Positions 44,401 through 53,739 are shown, numbered from the stretch's first letter. The stretch is DNA of 64,000 nt from Dreissena polymorpha (GCF_020536995.1 NC_068357.1:53833063-53897062); one strand, 5' to 3'. The notes: generated by a model not told the origin, from the sequence alone. Made by a program: numbers and translations.

Positions 44401-47194
44401 TGGTCTAATTGGGATTATTTAAATCAATAAAATGGCAAATTTGGGATTTTTTCATCTAAAAAATGGGATTTTGTTTTTTCAACAAATATTGTCACATCAG
44501 GCCTTTTCCTGGCCATTTAGGAAAAAAGCACACAAATTATAATTATATACTTTGTTAGATGTTCTGAAATCATCACTTGCCAATTCTTTCTATATATATT
44601 TATTTTTTTTAATTGGGATTTTTTTTAACAATTTTGGTTTGGGATTGGGTCTATTTGCTTTGAGATCAGGTCCATTTTATGGCCTTTTTTACATAGCAGA
44701 AAAAAACCTGACCTGATATGTTTATACAGATTAATGTTATTAATGTAAATTATTTCAATTATAAATGTGCCTTTATTTTGTTGCACAGACAACAATTTAA
44801 ATTAAATATCTCACTTGTTTTGAAAATGTTTTCATTCAATTTCAAAAGTCAATCTATCTTTTAAGTGGACAAATATTAACACAAAAGAAGGCTACTCAAA
44901 TAAAAATAGACTAAACTACTAAATATACTACCATCAGGTCTTCTTGTGTAACAACTTCCCAACAAAAAAATTGGACTGTCTTTTTGGAAGTTTGTCTGTG
45001 TCTTTAAAGTCCACCCTGCAAATAAAAAGCAATATTTTAATCAATCTGTGAGTTATTTCAAAGGGCAATAACACACGTGAAACAAACAAACAGAAATAAA
45101 TACTAAAATAATGCATACCAATGTATGAGGAATACATTTTTTATTATGATCATGCCATATTGAAGTATTAATACTGATAAAAGAGAATGAACTTGAATGA
45201 CAAAATTGTACTGGCAACTGTAAACATATATACAATATTGAAAATATATTACAATGATTATGTATATTCTAGATTATGTGAGTTTTGTCTTTTGTGTGCA
45301 AAGTTTTTTAAAGTTTGCAAAAAAAGAGTGCATGCTTTATCATTTTTTGAATAATTTGGTGTATACAAAATTAAAACATACGAGGAAATTCCAAAATAAA
45401 AAATAAGTGTTTTACAAGTTTATTTAATTAACAAATATTTTAATCATATTCATATACATTGATCAGGGATTTCAATAGACGCAGAATCCTGCGTTTTGAC
45501 GCGAGAAAATTAAAAATGACTCGTTTTTGACGCAACCCTTTTTCTGCCGTGCGTCATTTTGACGCATCGAAAATTTGACCTGTGCGTCAGTCAGTTAACA
45601 TCTCGAGTTCCATGGTAATAAAACCCACTGTGCTCCTAATTGAAATTAATGTTTCAGTATTTGAAACTCGGTCTATAATCGAGGGAATACCCCGGGCGTT
45701 GATTATCTTATCTCATCTCCTCCAATACACATGTCACCTTCTAAATAGTGCGTGCGCACTAACTGGGTGATTAGCAGCAGCGATACCGTGATAATTGATT
45801 GACCATCCGATAATTGCAGGTTTTTTTTGCAGACTTGCAGACGGCACGGTTAAAGTAAGTCGGCAAAAGTAATTAAAGAAAAAAACAAAATTGATCAAAG
45901 GTCTATTAATTACGTAGATCCACTAGTAAGTCCAGCGAGTTTTGTTTTAATCCACCGATTAATACGAGTAACACCCATCTTATATAAACTGGATTCACAG
46001 TTCATTTTTTATACTAACATATTTCGGACATGTGTAGTATTCGGATAAACAGTAATAGATACATGTATACTAGATGTTCCATGCATTTTGATTGTGTTTT
46101 GATAGAAAAGCTATCATAGCGATGATGATAATATAATTACAATAAATATGTGATGAAAAGGTGCTACTGGTACATATCTTAAATTACTTAAATGTGTTAA
46201 AAGACTTAAATGTTTTAAAAGGAAGTAGATTTTAATGTACCAATTCATTAAAATATGTTGTGTTTTTTATCATGGTATTGTTATTTAATAAAGCAATATA
46301 ACTTTTTAAGATATTATGTTACTCTTAGAGCATATTTTTATCTAAAAAATTGAATAATACAGACAAAAACACAATTAACGCGCTTCAAAATTGACCCCTG
46401 CATTTTTTAATTTGACTCCTCAAAATTTCAGTCCAGGGGTCATTGACTCCTGGTTTTTAAAGTCTATTGAAATCCCCGATTGATGTTGTAAAAATATTAA
46501 TATGTAAAACTGCAACAATTATACAAGATATATAATACATACCATATTTTACATTATTCCAAACTGACATCAATTTATTTTTCATTTTATCAGCCTGATC
46601 AATATCACTGCTATCTAAGTCATTGTGACTAGTCCGCTGTCTATTGTTTAACACATTATGTAAATGTGACTGTTTTTGTGGAGATTTTAAAAATGTGGAA
46701 GAGGAACCAAATGATGGCTCCAAACTTCTTGGCTGATTTTCACAGTCATAACACTGACTTGATTCTTTTTTCACAAGATCTGGTAGGTTCCCTTCTGATT
46801 TTGAATCTGTAAAAATTAAACTCCCAGTTACATGATGATTTATGTCATTATCAAATGATATATGTGCATGTTTTGTCTGTTTCATCTTCAGGGGAGAAGT
46901 TGTTCTTTCTTCACTTATGTTGTCAGGTACCATAAAGAATTTCGAACCGCCATATCTTCCTGTGTCACTAGTTGATGGTGATTTATTTAACTTAACATGC
47001 GTCCTCCTACATTCCGGTGGTTCTGTAATCGTCGCTAGTTTAGACGGGTTCAATAACATCTCGTGATGTTTTTGTTTCGTTTTCACTTCATCCGAGTTTG
47101 GGGAGTCTGGAATTATATCGCTCCATGAATCAAGCGATTGGACATCATCGGGTCTCCTCTTTGGGGAAGTATCTTTTTCAAGATACTCTGCCAT
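27790..47194 (-). CDS. ATG4: ATG4C/D-type autophagy cysteine protease, nine exons
   Basis: ATG4 cleaves the C-terminus of ATG8/LC3/GABARAP before lipidation and later removes it from membranes. Coding exons, minus strand: 47194-46543, 45015-44932, 38106-37894, 35045-34862, 33980-33904, 33157-32867, 30543-30467, 28941-28822, 27981-27790. All junctions are GT/AG and every phase matches, giving 629 aa. Landmarks: WNNVKYG at the exon 1/2 join, [28 protein letters not shown] (catalytic Cys ~296), [41 protein letters not shown] (Asp ~508, His ~510) and [10 protein letters not shown]. The C-terminus EEFVVL fits a LIR (F-x-x-L). The N-terminal extension of ~210 low-complexity residues resembles the C/D subgroup and is longer than in human proteins. 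The start ATG has A at -3 and G at +4. The third intron pair (38107-44931) is large and repeat-filled. Confidence 0.93.
28258..28520. mobile_element. Repeat family A, copy 8 (best preserved)
   Basis: Nearly perfect terminal inverted repeats: TGAGTCGTGTTCTGAGAAAA on the left against TTTTCTCAGAACACAACTCA on the right. They continue into CTGGGCATAATGC / GCATTATGCCCAG. Both internal hairpins (CCTGTGCAGTCTGCACAGG) are perfect. It lies in ATG4 intron 8. Confidence 0.9.
28927..29910. repeat. 41-bp minisatellite, 24 copies, overlapping the ATG4 exon 8 acceptor
   Basis: Exactly 24 units of 41 bp (GAAACAGTGATATGACTGTA, ATTGTACAGAATTGTACCATA), nearly identical to one another. Read on the minus strand, each unit contains ACAATTACAG|TCATATCACTGTTTC. 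That is the intron end plus the first 15 bases of ATG4 exon 8 (28941-28822), so the array is a tandem copy of that junction. The 334-aa and 174-aa frames here come only from the repeat: three units are 123 bp and contain no stops. Confidence 0.95.
29911..29955. mobile_element. Repeat family A, terminal fragment
   Basis: TGAGCCTCACTCTGGGAAAA followed by CGGGGCTTAATGCATGTGC, the left ~45 bp of the family. It is cut off directly beside the 41-bp array. Confidence 0.7.
29956..30240. repeat. Degenerate AATAAAGTAGTGTTCC tandem repeat
   Basis: Units of ~16-25 bp (CCAATAAAGTAGTGTTCCAA and variants), including a ~78-bp higher-order duplication at 29966-30120. It lies in ATG4 intron 7. Confidence 0.8.
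30568..30700. repeat. Repeat family D, copy 2
   Basis: TTAACCCCTGCCTGCTCAAA, then CAGCAGTAGCTCGCAGTTTG, TTCAGGTTTTATGCTG and GTGCTCATCAGTATCTTAAG, collinear with 26262-26440. Confidence 0.6.
30915..31391. mobile_element. Repeat family A, copy 10, split by a family C relative
   Basis: Left end TTGAGCCTTGCTCTATGAAA; right end CCCATAAAGAGGCTCA. The left half is interrupted at about 30958-31167 by another palindromic element, and family A resumes at GTGTCGTCTGCATTCC. Confidence 0.75.
30958..31167. mobile_element. Diverged family C element nested in family A
   Basis: Begins TTACCCTTTGCATGCTGGG, has the hairpin GATGAGACGCCACGTTCTGT / GGCGTCTCATC, and ends CACTGAAAGAGTTAA. Overall layout matches family C (TTAACCC ends, GCGTCTCATC core). 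Confidence 0.6.
31518..31752. mobile_element. Repeat family A, copy 11 (diverged)
   Basis: CGCTCTGGAAAAACTGAGCT at one end and CAGTTTTAAAAAAACATGAC at the other, with worn internal hairpins. Confidence 0.6.
31811..32322 (+). mobile_element. TTAA-flanked TIR element carrying a tRNA-like pol III promoter
   Basis: Ends are TTAAAGGGATCTTTTCAC and GTGAAAAGGACCCTTTAA, inverted with 16 of 18 matches; both start with TTAA. Inside lie a perfect box A TGGCCTAGTGG (32111-32121) and a perfect box B GGTTCGAGTCC (32165-32175), in a segment reading like a tRNA-Leu/Ser head. There is no usable cloverleaf. The length is ~512 bp. It lies in ATG4 intron 6. It may be a TTAA-targeting MITE that took in a tRNA gene, or a SINE with chance terminal symmetry. 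Confidence 0.65.
32383..32490. repeat. (ATC)n microsatellite
   Basis: About 30 ATC triplets with minor interruptions (CACCATC, CTTCATAAT). The antisense frame reads as a poly-Met run and is not coding. Confidence 0.95.
32700..32850 (-). mobile_element. tRNA-derived SINE, copy 2 (inverted)
   Basis: The reverse complement carries box B GGTTCGATCCC (32792-32802), preceded by CATGAGGTCAT and followed by a body with CAAGTACTGGTTCTAATCC. It is the same layout as the copy at 24030. It ends ~17 bp from the exon 6 donor of ATG4. Confidence 0.7.
34325..34829. mobile_element. Repeat family A, copy 12, with family C inserted in its right arm
   Basis: Left end ATGAGTCAAGCTTCTTTAAA; right end TTTTCCCAGAACGCTGCTCA. 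The right terminal arm is interrupted after GCACATGCATT by the family C element at 34555-34793. It ends ~30 bp from ATG4 exon 4. Confidence 0.75.
34555..34793. mobile_element. Repeat family C, copy 2 (nested)
   Basis: TTAACCCATTTATGCCTAGC at the left and CACTGGGCATAAATGGGTTT at the right. The internal hairpin runs GATGAGACACCGCATGATGC then GGCGTCTCATC. It is better preserved than the copy at 3953. Confidence 0.85.
35285..36130. repeat. ~150-bp tandem repeat element in ATG4 intron 3
   Basis: Four units of ~148-156 bp. Each has GTTGGTAATGGGGCCATGCA, GAGATTGACCGTATTGTCAT, AAGAAATTATAGTAAAAGGC and GGGTGGGCGTGGCC. A tail of GACAGACGGACGG and AAAGCGTGGGGATAATAAAA follows. The ends TCCCCAC / GTGGGGA are inverted. 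Non-coding. Confidence 0.8.
36475..37455. repeat. ~165-bp tandem repeat element in ATG4 intron 3
   Basis: About five units, each with CAAAGTGTGACCTTGACCTT, GGAGATATCGACGTAATTC, CACACCGTCCAATGATGGTG and CAAAGTTATGGCCCGGACAA. It ends with GACAGACCGACAGACCG tracts and GCCCCCATTACCAGTAATGG. It is a bivalve-style dispersed repeat. Confidence 0.8.
37595..37845. repeat. Repeat family D, copy 3 (inverted)
   Basis: Reverse order of family D: TAACTCTTTACCACTTAG, GATACTGATGAGCAGCAAAC, AGCATAAAACCTG, ending in a GGGGGAAAGGGTT-type terminus. It lies next to ATG4 exon 3. Confidence 0.65.
38140..39012. repeat. 18-bp minisatellite (GGGATGACACAGACAGCA), interrupted
   Basis: A tandem array of GGGATGACACAGACAGCA and variants at about 38140-38275 and 38550-39012, split by the short transposon at 38276-38543. 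A further block lies at 40950-41115. The unit length (18) keeps all frames open and explains the long Asp/Thr/Ser/Arg and Val/Ser/Leu frames. It lies in ATG4 intron 2. Confidence 0.9.
38276..38543. mobile_element. 268-bp hAT-like MITE inserted in the minisatellite
   Basis: Terminal inverted repeats CAGGGGTGTCAATTT and AAATTGACACCTCTG (one mismatch), flanked by a direct ACATA (38271-38275 and 38544-38548). Subterminal inverted segments CTTAAATCCTGAA / TTCAGGAATAATCCTG support the symmetry. The CAG start and the TIR are hAT-like, but the flanking duplication is 5 rather than 8 bp. Confidence 0.75.
39415..39880. repeat. Dispersed repeat with GGCCCCCTACCGGC / CCGGTAGGGGAC ends
   Basis: Two internal half-units of ~180 bp share ATGACGTGCATAATGTCCAT, TTGCCATCTATCCATGTT and AACTTTTAAAGTTATCGCAG. 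A CAGACAGACAGACGG tract lies near the right end. Non-coding. Confidence 0.75.
40700..40754. repeat. GC-rich palindromic duplication
   Basis: GGCGGCCATGTTGGCCGCC occurs twice in tandem and is itself an imperfect palindrome. It is an isolated GC-rich island in AT-rich intron DNA. Confidence 0.7.
40950..41115. repeat. 18-bp minisatellite, third block
   Basis: The same GATGACACAGACAGCAGG unit as at 38140-39012, about eight copies. It is separated from the main array by ~1.9 kb holding other repeats. Confidence 0.9.
41140..41401. mobile_element. Repeat family A, copy 13
   Basis: TAAGCCTTGTTCTAGTAAAA at the left and GGCAAGGCT at the right, with both internal hairpins recognisable (CCTGTGCAGTCCACACAGG). 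Confidence 0.7.
42205..42600. repeat. Repeat family E, copies 2 and 3
   Basis: 42205-42500 repeats 19500-19793 almost base for base. A truncated third copy follows directly at 42505-42600 (CTTGACCTTTCACCACTC, GTGCAGCTCCACGAGATACA). Confidence 0.8.
42598..43135. repeat. Dispersed repeat with AGGGCCAAGATGGCCCT and CTCACCTGAG ends
   Basis: The left end GAGGGCCAAGATGGCCCTAG is palindromic and is followed by TTCGCTCACCTGAG. The right end holds GGACGGACGGCGG and CACCTGAGCAATCAGGTGAG. This is the layout of a common bivalve-style repeat. No ORF is supported. Confidence 0.7.
43150..44040. repeat. Tandem ~165-bp repeat, family E-type tail
   Basis: About five units with TGACTTCTAGAGTGTTCACA, TTTCACTATATACATAT, AACTGCCCCGCC and GGCGGCCATGTT. 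It ends in a GGCA tetranucleotide tract (43976-43997), CCAAAAACAATATACCC and ATCCTGGGGCATAAAA, the family E terminus. Frames here are not genes. Confidence 0.8.
45466..46476. mobile_element. 1.0-kb element with 15-bp perfect TIRs in ATG4 intron 1
   Basis: GGGATTTCAATAGAC (45466-45480) and GTCTATTGAAATCCC (46462-46476) are perfect inverted repeats. Just inside are GACGCAGAATCCTGCGTTTT on the left and TGACTCCT repeats on the right. No ORF of note. A non-autonomous DNA transposon of unknown superfamily. Confidence 0.7.
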
Positions 47195-47310
47195 TGTGTG
47201 AAAATAAATGCACAAACGAAACAAAATATGGTCATCACTCAAAACCAAAACCAAAACAACATCCGTCCACCATTTTGAAATATCACATGACTGTTCGATA
47301 GACCAGTTCA

Positions 47311-47326
47311 CGCGTGACGTCACGCG
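47311..47326. promoter_or_regulatory. Palindromic CRE in the ATG4 promoter region
   Basis: CGCGTGACGTCACGCG is a perfect 16-bp palindrome centred on TGACGTCA (47315-47322), the CREB/ATF consensus. It lies ~120 bp upstream of the ATG4 start codon. An E-box-like TCACATGAC lies at 47283-47291. This is a motif match only. Confidence 0.5.
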
Positions 47327-48813
47327 TACCTGCGTGTTTACATCCGGGCTATATTGGTAGTCAAAAGAAAGATACAATCAATGGGGAGAAATAGATCGTG
47401 ATCGATTAAATTTAAACGATTATATTTAGATTTTATTTTTCAACATGCCAACAAGTTGTTCTACGTTACTGAAACAACTAAGATTGAACACAATGAATAA
47501 ATAGATCAAATCCAAATAAAAAACATTTACAAATTAACCATAATGGTATTTGTCTGGGCAGGGACCTTTACCCTGGTCCGGGAAAACTAACATGTTGACA
47601 CATTAAATAAACATTTAATTAAATTAAATGCAATAGTTTTCATTTGATTGTTTGCATCAATCTTAAAATCGTTTAAGCCGGTGTTTAATTGCCCCTTTGT
47701 TCTGCCTAATCCGATTATCTCGTTTTGATCAGATATTGTCCAGACCTAACTAACAACATCCCAGCAAACATGCACATATGGGTCCCATATGGGCTGTTTC
47801 TGGGCAAACCCATATGGGTAAGCCCATATGGGAGTCATTTGGGTCCAATATGGGCTAGCCCATATGGGAATGCCCACAAGGGTCCCATATAGGTCCCATA
47901 TTATTGCGCTATCGGGAAAAATATGTAAACTTGTATTTCTTTGATTAAAAACTCATTTCTTAAAACGTATGTAGGACTAACTTGATCTAAACTGCTAATA
48001 TTCTACCCAAAAATAGAAAATCAATGCATAAGCAAATAATATGCGGCCCATATGGGTCCCATACGGGTCCCATATGGGAGTCATTTGGGAGCTATATAGG
48101 CCTGCCCATGTGGGAATGGCGATAAGGGTCCCATATAGGTCCCATATTATTGCGCTATCATGAAAAAGATGTAAACTTGAATTTATTTGATTAAAAACTC
48201 ATTTCTTAAAACTTATGCTGGACTAACTTGATCTAAGCTGCTAATATTTTACCCAAAAATAGAAAATCAATGGATAAGCAAATAATATGCAGTCCATATA
48301 GGTCCCATATGGGTCCCATTTGGGCCGCCCAACAAAGGACAAAATCAGCTACCGGGCTGTTTCTGGGCAAACCCATATGGGTAAGCCCAAATGGGAGTCA
48401 TTTGGGACCTATATGGGTTAGCCCATATGGGAATGCCCTTAAGGGTCCCATATAGGTCCCATATTATTGCGCTATCAGGAAAAAGATATAAACTTTTATT
48501 TGATTAAAAACTAATTTCTTAAAACATATGTATGACAAACTTAATCTCAACTGCTAATATTTTACCCAAAAATATAAAATGAATGCATAAGCAAATAATA
48601 TGCAGCCCTTATGGGTCCCATACGGGTCCCATTTGGGCCGCCCAACAAAGGACAAAATCAGCTATCGGGCGCACATTTTTTTTGAAAATTCTGTTTTTGA
48701 TATGGCTTTGTTTTAAATAATGTATATAGCTACTATGATTAATATGAAGTTATTTTCAAGAGATAATTTCAATTTGAATAATCGCGCAGAAAAATAAAGT
48801 ATTTAAATAATAT

Positions 48814-48823
48814 GCGCATGCGC
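48814..48823. promoter_or_regulatory. NRF1-type palindrome GCGCATGCGC
   Basis: A perfect NRF1 consensus. A good donor (AACG|GTAAGT, cut after 48874) follows ~50 bp downstream, as expected for a short non-coding first exon. Motif match only. Confidence 0.4.
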
Positions 48824-49432
48824 AGATGTTAATTCCGCCTCGCGAAAACATTCAAAACAAAAACACTCGAAACGGTAAGTTGTTAAATTGTGATATTATA
48901 CACGTAATTATATATTTCTTTTGAAATCAGATATATATTGCTGATCACGCATTATTTATTTATCTGTTACTTCAATGAATGCCTGTGTGTTTAATAATTT
49001 AAATTGCATATTATTAGATTTCTTCATCGCTTTGCCTTTGTCATGTATTTTCGCGACGTAAGTCGTAACGTTCGTTTATCGCCATAGATCAATCTCTTAG
49101 TTAAACTGCTTAATTCAACTTGATTCTGCCTAAAATTCAATACAAACTATTTATAGCAGACAGGCGCATGTCTGACAAAATGAAACACTAAATTAGTAAT
49201 CATGCTAATGCATGAGAATCTTGCATATCTCATACATTGATAATATTAATTGAAACGTATATTATAATATAATGTCTTTTATAGGTCTTTGATTACTTGC
49301 ACGCAAGCCAAGGTTGTCTGCCTGTGGACAAATTTTAATGATTATTTAAACACATATTTGCAGAATATTTAAGAAGTCTGTGTATTAGGAAATAATTAAT
49401 TTCGTAATGTTTATTGTACAAATTTATTTCAG

Positions 49433-50146
49433 AAAATAAAATATTCACCACCACCTGGTTTGCCAACATCGTCTTTACAAGGAATGTCCAGCAGTGCATG
49501 ACAGAGGCCGGTCACTCCCATTAAGTCCAGCTGAAGAGCCTTCCCAGTTTATAGGACAAAGTAACTAATTTTTGTGCTTGAAACTTTAACTTAAAATAAT
49601 TTCATTTTTGGAATTACTGCTTATTAAATGATAGTTAATTACATAAATAAATGATGTAAACAGATAATCCAACTGAAAAAATAAATAAAATACACAGTCA
49701 TTTAGTGATCTATAATAATACATACTTCTACTAATAAAAGAAACAAATTGACGTTGACAGGCATATAGGTGCAAGTTGCTATAATCAGCCCTAGCCGTAC
49801 AACAGCTGTTGGGACAAATCGGGCCCACCGCCGTTATATCGGCACACATCCGATATAATTATATAAGACCCAGCTGTGATTTATATTATTGTCAACATAA
49901 TTTTAGGTACAGTTCTTTTTTACTCTGTCTTCAGATGCAGTTACACAGATTTTAACGGTGTTGGAAACAATCAGAGACGAGAACAGGGAAATGAAGCGGA
50001 TGCTGCAGCGGCTCTTGGCTAGGTCAGCTACTGATGACAAGCCAATGCAACTGCCAGAGAACATCAGTCTTCCAATTGGAACATTTGAGCAAATGGATGA
50101 GTTTGAAGAGCATCTTGGTGATGAAGCTACGATCCATCTTTTCTAG
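49433..50146 (+). pseudogene. DUF4806-like gene fragment (two exon-like pieces)
   Basis: Piece 1 (49433-49560, acceptor TTTATTTCAG, donor GTAACT) reads HLVCQHRLYKECPAVHDRGR then SLPLSPAEEPSQFIGQ. Piece 2 (acceptor TCTTCAG ending 49933-49934, stop at 50144-50146) reads AVTQILTVLETIRDENREMK, RMLQRLL and a segment LPIGTFEQMDEFEEHLGDEA. That last segment resembles the start of DUF4806 (LPL.T.EE...LE..L.DE). The phases of the two pieces join. Piece 1 has an in-frame stop near its 5' edge and no ATG, and piece 2 ends where the domain should continue. I therefore call it a fragment, not a working gene. Confidence 0.4.
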
Positions 50147-50149
50147 GAC

Positions 50150-52190
50150 TGCTGCATAGTTCAAGCTTTTTTATCAAATATATTAAGCAATGTTGTCAAT
50201 GTAATTGACAGTTCTTTCTTCATTGATCCTAAACCATTCCTTTAAGGCTCATCTTCTAAGAAAGCATACAATTTTTTTTATCTGGAAATGAAATGGTATA
50301 TATTCCTTTGCAAAAGAAGAAACAGCATTCCAGTTTTTGAAGGTTTTAAAAGACATATATATATATATATCATGTGCAATTACGAAAAACACTAGAATGT
50401 ATGAAGATATCAAAGATAATAATATGGACTTGTTCTCGAAAAAGGATTTGCCATTTATTTGAGTTTTGGATTTTTTTGCAGGGTTTTTAATTTCTAGTTT
50501 ATAAAATATTTTGTTTAGTCTTGCAAGTATGTTTCAAAGCTCTAGATAAGGATTTGTGAAATTAGTAACGGTATTGCCACTGACAGAAAGAAAAGGAGTA
50601 ACGCTGAAAATCAATTAGTACCTGTACTACCATATCCAAAAATACAGGTAGTACTGTACTACCCGTGTTCTTGGATATTGATGGGTGTATACCTTACTTT
50701 ACAGAAACATTTGCAGCAATTATAATAAATATATTTTGCTTCTTAAACAGTTACTTTATTAGGTTTTCCATTCTGAATTATGATGCAAATACAACTACAC
50801 ATTAAAACTCATGACTAAATACTATAACTTTATTTTGCTTGACAAGAAAACACAAGCCAACTTGTAAGCTAAGTAAATGAACACCAATGTCACTGTCTCA
50901 TCTCAAAAGAATCATTGCTTAAGCAGTCAACTGTCAAAGTTGGCATAGACTTTGCCAACTATTACAGTTAAACGCTCAAGCAAACACTTCAACTGGGCTT
51001 ACAGATTGAATGTCAGAATGGTTAGACGACCGTATGTAGCCATTATATGACAACAAAGTGTTTATTTGAACCGCTTTCGGTTAAGCCGGCCTTCCATGCT
51101 CGCAGACATATTGTTTTTGACGGGCTTACAAGTTACCGGAAATCACGCCACAGAATAGATAATAATACTGGAACCCAGTCTACAACTTTTCGGTAATTTA
51201 AATTAATGAAAGAGGCCGTTAGGTTAGAGACCAACAAATATGCCGCGCTGACACCGACGTATCAGTACGGCCAGATTTTTTTCGTAAATGCGTAAAAGGG
51301 ATATTAAAGTCGTAATTGTACGTCCAGTTCATAAAAATAAATGCGTAAGCCTTCATGAAAAGGCCGTATTTACGTCTGTACGGCCCTTATCTGGAGCTCT
51401 GATGTTTTCTACAAATGTTCTTTGAGTACATGGTGTGTTATTTGTATTGGTTAAAGATTTAATATGCATGGGTATGCTTTTGAGTAATGTGTAGTACATC
51501 AGGAAAATACTTGAAGGTATTCTGTATATGTATTATATATTAAATATCAAAATAATAGAAGTCCTTAATTCTATAGTTGTATAACTGGTCAACATATATA
51601 ATGTTATAGAAAAACGTCTTATTGCTTGAAGTCTTTATTGTTCCATGAAATAGTTTTACTGTTGGTTTGGGTTTATAGATTATGAGTAACATTACTCCAT
51701 GCGGATAGAACATTAGATAGAAACATGTTTTCGTTAGCAACTTCATGTAAAATATTTTTGCTGATGTTACATTCAAAAAGTTAGGAATCACCATATTATT
51801 TTAGAATTCTCTGGTAGAATAGTTAACGTGGGATCCTCCTGCTATGTATGTATGTATCCATGTATATGTGTGTAATAATTTATGTGAATAAAAGTTGAGA
51901 GTACTTTAATAAATTTTTAAGTCTTTTAACAAAAACCTTGTATTGCTTGCAGGATAATGATATTTAGCGCTTGAACATTTTGATATCGCTCTGTTCCAGC
52001 AAGAAGAAATAGATAAAACATTTAAAAAAATGAAATTGGAAGTACATGTACAAGAATCTTTTGTCTGATGTTCAATTTGAACACAGTATTTCATGTTTGC
52101 AACCTACATATTATTTCTAACATAACCTGAATTTCCATTAATGTGTTGTCCACAATTTTACAGGCTCTGTGTACCCATATTGAATACAAT
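50150..52190. other. Unique AT-rich interior, no gene seen
   Basis: No shared repeat or convincing exon was found. A short (AT)n run lies at about 50358-50372. Confidence 0.4.
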
Positions 52191-52340
52191 GCTACCAGTT
52201 TGTAGCCCATATTTAGAACAATACTGCCCGTATGTAGCCCATATTGAGAAAAAGGGCTACTCTTATGTAGCCCATATTGAGTAAAAGGGCTGCCTGTATG
52301 TAGCCCATATTGAGTAAAAGGGATGCCCATGTTGGACCTA

Positions 52341-52564
52341 TATGGGTCCCATGTGGGCACCTATATGGGCCCCATGTGGGCTGCCAACATGGGACCCAGA
52401 TGGGTAGTGCAACCGGGCTCCACATGGGTCCTATCTGGGCTGCCCCATATACTTTCATGGGGCAGCCCAGATGGGACCCATGTGGAGCCCGGTTGCACTT
52501 CCCATCTGGGTCCCATGTTGGCAGCCCACATGGGGCCCATATAGGTGCCCACATGGGACCCATA
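52341..52564. repeat. Near-perfect palindrome, 108-bp arms, 8-nt loop
   Basis: The left arm (52341-52448) and right arm (52457-52564) are reverse complements with only two mismatches. The loop is ATACTTTC. The arms are built of CCCATATGGG / GGGCTCCACATGGG-type words. A transcript would fold into a long hairpin. Many overlapping frames here are only shadows of the repeat. Confidence 0.95.
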
Positions 52565-53739
52565 TGGGTCCCATATAGATTGTTTGCTGGGATGGTGTCA
52601 TAAATCACACTAGGTGGCAGATGACAATCTGGTCATTAAACGCAATTGATGATGCCACCATGTCTTCATTCTGGTAGTATTAAGTAACTAGGCATTTGGT
52701 TGAATAAATTTACCACCGACATACTTAACAGTTGCTTAAATTAGATATGTTACACAATTATTGTACAAATTTGAAGTCTATAGATAATCGGAAATTGAAC
52801 ACGGTAAAGATACAAGCCCGTTTTATTTATAAAAAATAAAGTATTTATGAATTATAAAATGTAAATAAAAAATATTTAACGTATTTAGCGGTCATCGGTC
52901 ATCGGTTAATTATAAATAAGTCATTCCGTATGAAGATGTAATGTTACGGCAATGCACGAAATACATCATAAAAACAAGAAATTACGTTTGACATCAATGT
53001 GGGTAAATAATAATGAAACAATGTGTATATATTATATTATATATGTATATATATTATGTTGTGTGTGTGTGTTTGTGCGTGTTTGTTAAATGTTAGATAG
53101 TTGTCACTCATACTCGATCACTAGTAACGAGTTTACAAAATACATGAATACACAGTTCAATTAACATCATGTGAGGTTGTGTTTTTCAGTTGAATGTTAA
53201 TATTCCTCAAGTCATTCTCTGAACAACACCCATCCAAATTAAAATCACATGTAAATACCGTCATGAACTTCGCTTTTAATAGGGCTTTGTAGTACGTTTA
53301 TTTTCAATGAAACACTGACACATTCTAGCTATCACTAATTTTTATTATTCTAGTTTACGCATGCAATTGATAATTATAATTTTATTATTAGATGTATCAT
53401 TATTTTTATTGAAGCTTTTCTGCAAATAATTATACGGCTAATGCATAGAGCTCTTTGTTGCGTCGAATTTTCTGTCGTTCAGTCTTCAGACAATCTTTAT
53501 TACTTTTATGCTAATGACGCGTTTTTTTAAAATGCAAATAAATGTGTTAATGCATTCTTTTGGCACTAAACATGATATTTTTAAAATACTATTTAGGTGT
53601 TGTTTTTTAGTTTCTTTTCGATTTATTGACTAAACAAGTCTCGTTATCCATATGCTTTGCGTTAGCTGCAAGCGATGCTTTTGACTACCAGTGCATTGCG
53701 CATGCGCGAAAATCGGGAATCAAAACAATAACAATGAAC

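Larger units (their letters stand above)
47757..52594. mobile_element. 4.8-kb element with CATCCCAGCAAACA inverted ends
   Basis: CATCCCAGCAAACA (47757-47770) and TGTTTGCTGGGATG (52581-52594) are perfect 14-bp inverted ends. Each is followed inwardly by arrays of CCCATATGGG / GGGTCCCATA. The left side has three ~245-320-bp tandem units sharing ATTATTGCGCTATC and AAAACTCATTTCTTAAAAC. The interior holds a possible promoter, two exon-like pieces and unique AT-rich DNA. The right side is a long palindrome. It could be one large element that took in host DNA, or two separate small elements facing each other. Confidence 0.5.

Noticed and set aside
46960-47110. Caspase site DEVK in the ATG4 N-terminus, by analogy with the DEVDK site of human ATG4D
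   Set aside because: The critical second Asp is missing here, so the match is too weak to claim regulation by caspases.
47195-47377. Extended ATG4 N-terminus upstream of 47194
   Set aside because: The frame is open by chance through the promoter-like region with the CRE palindrome. The ATG at 47194 has a better context and gives a normal acidic start.
52213-52608. Overlapping frames of Gly-Pro-Met-Trp-type repeats on both strands
   Set aside because: Shadows of the CCCATATGGG words in the palindrome.
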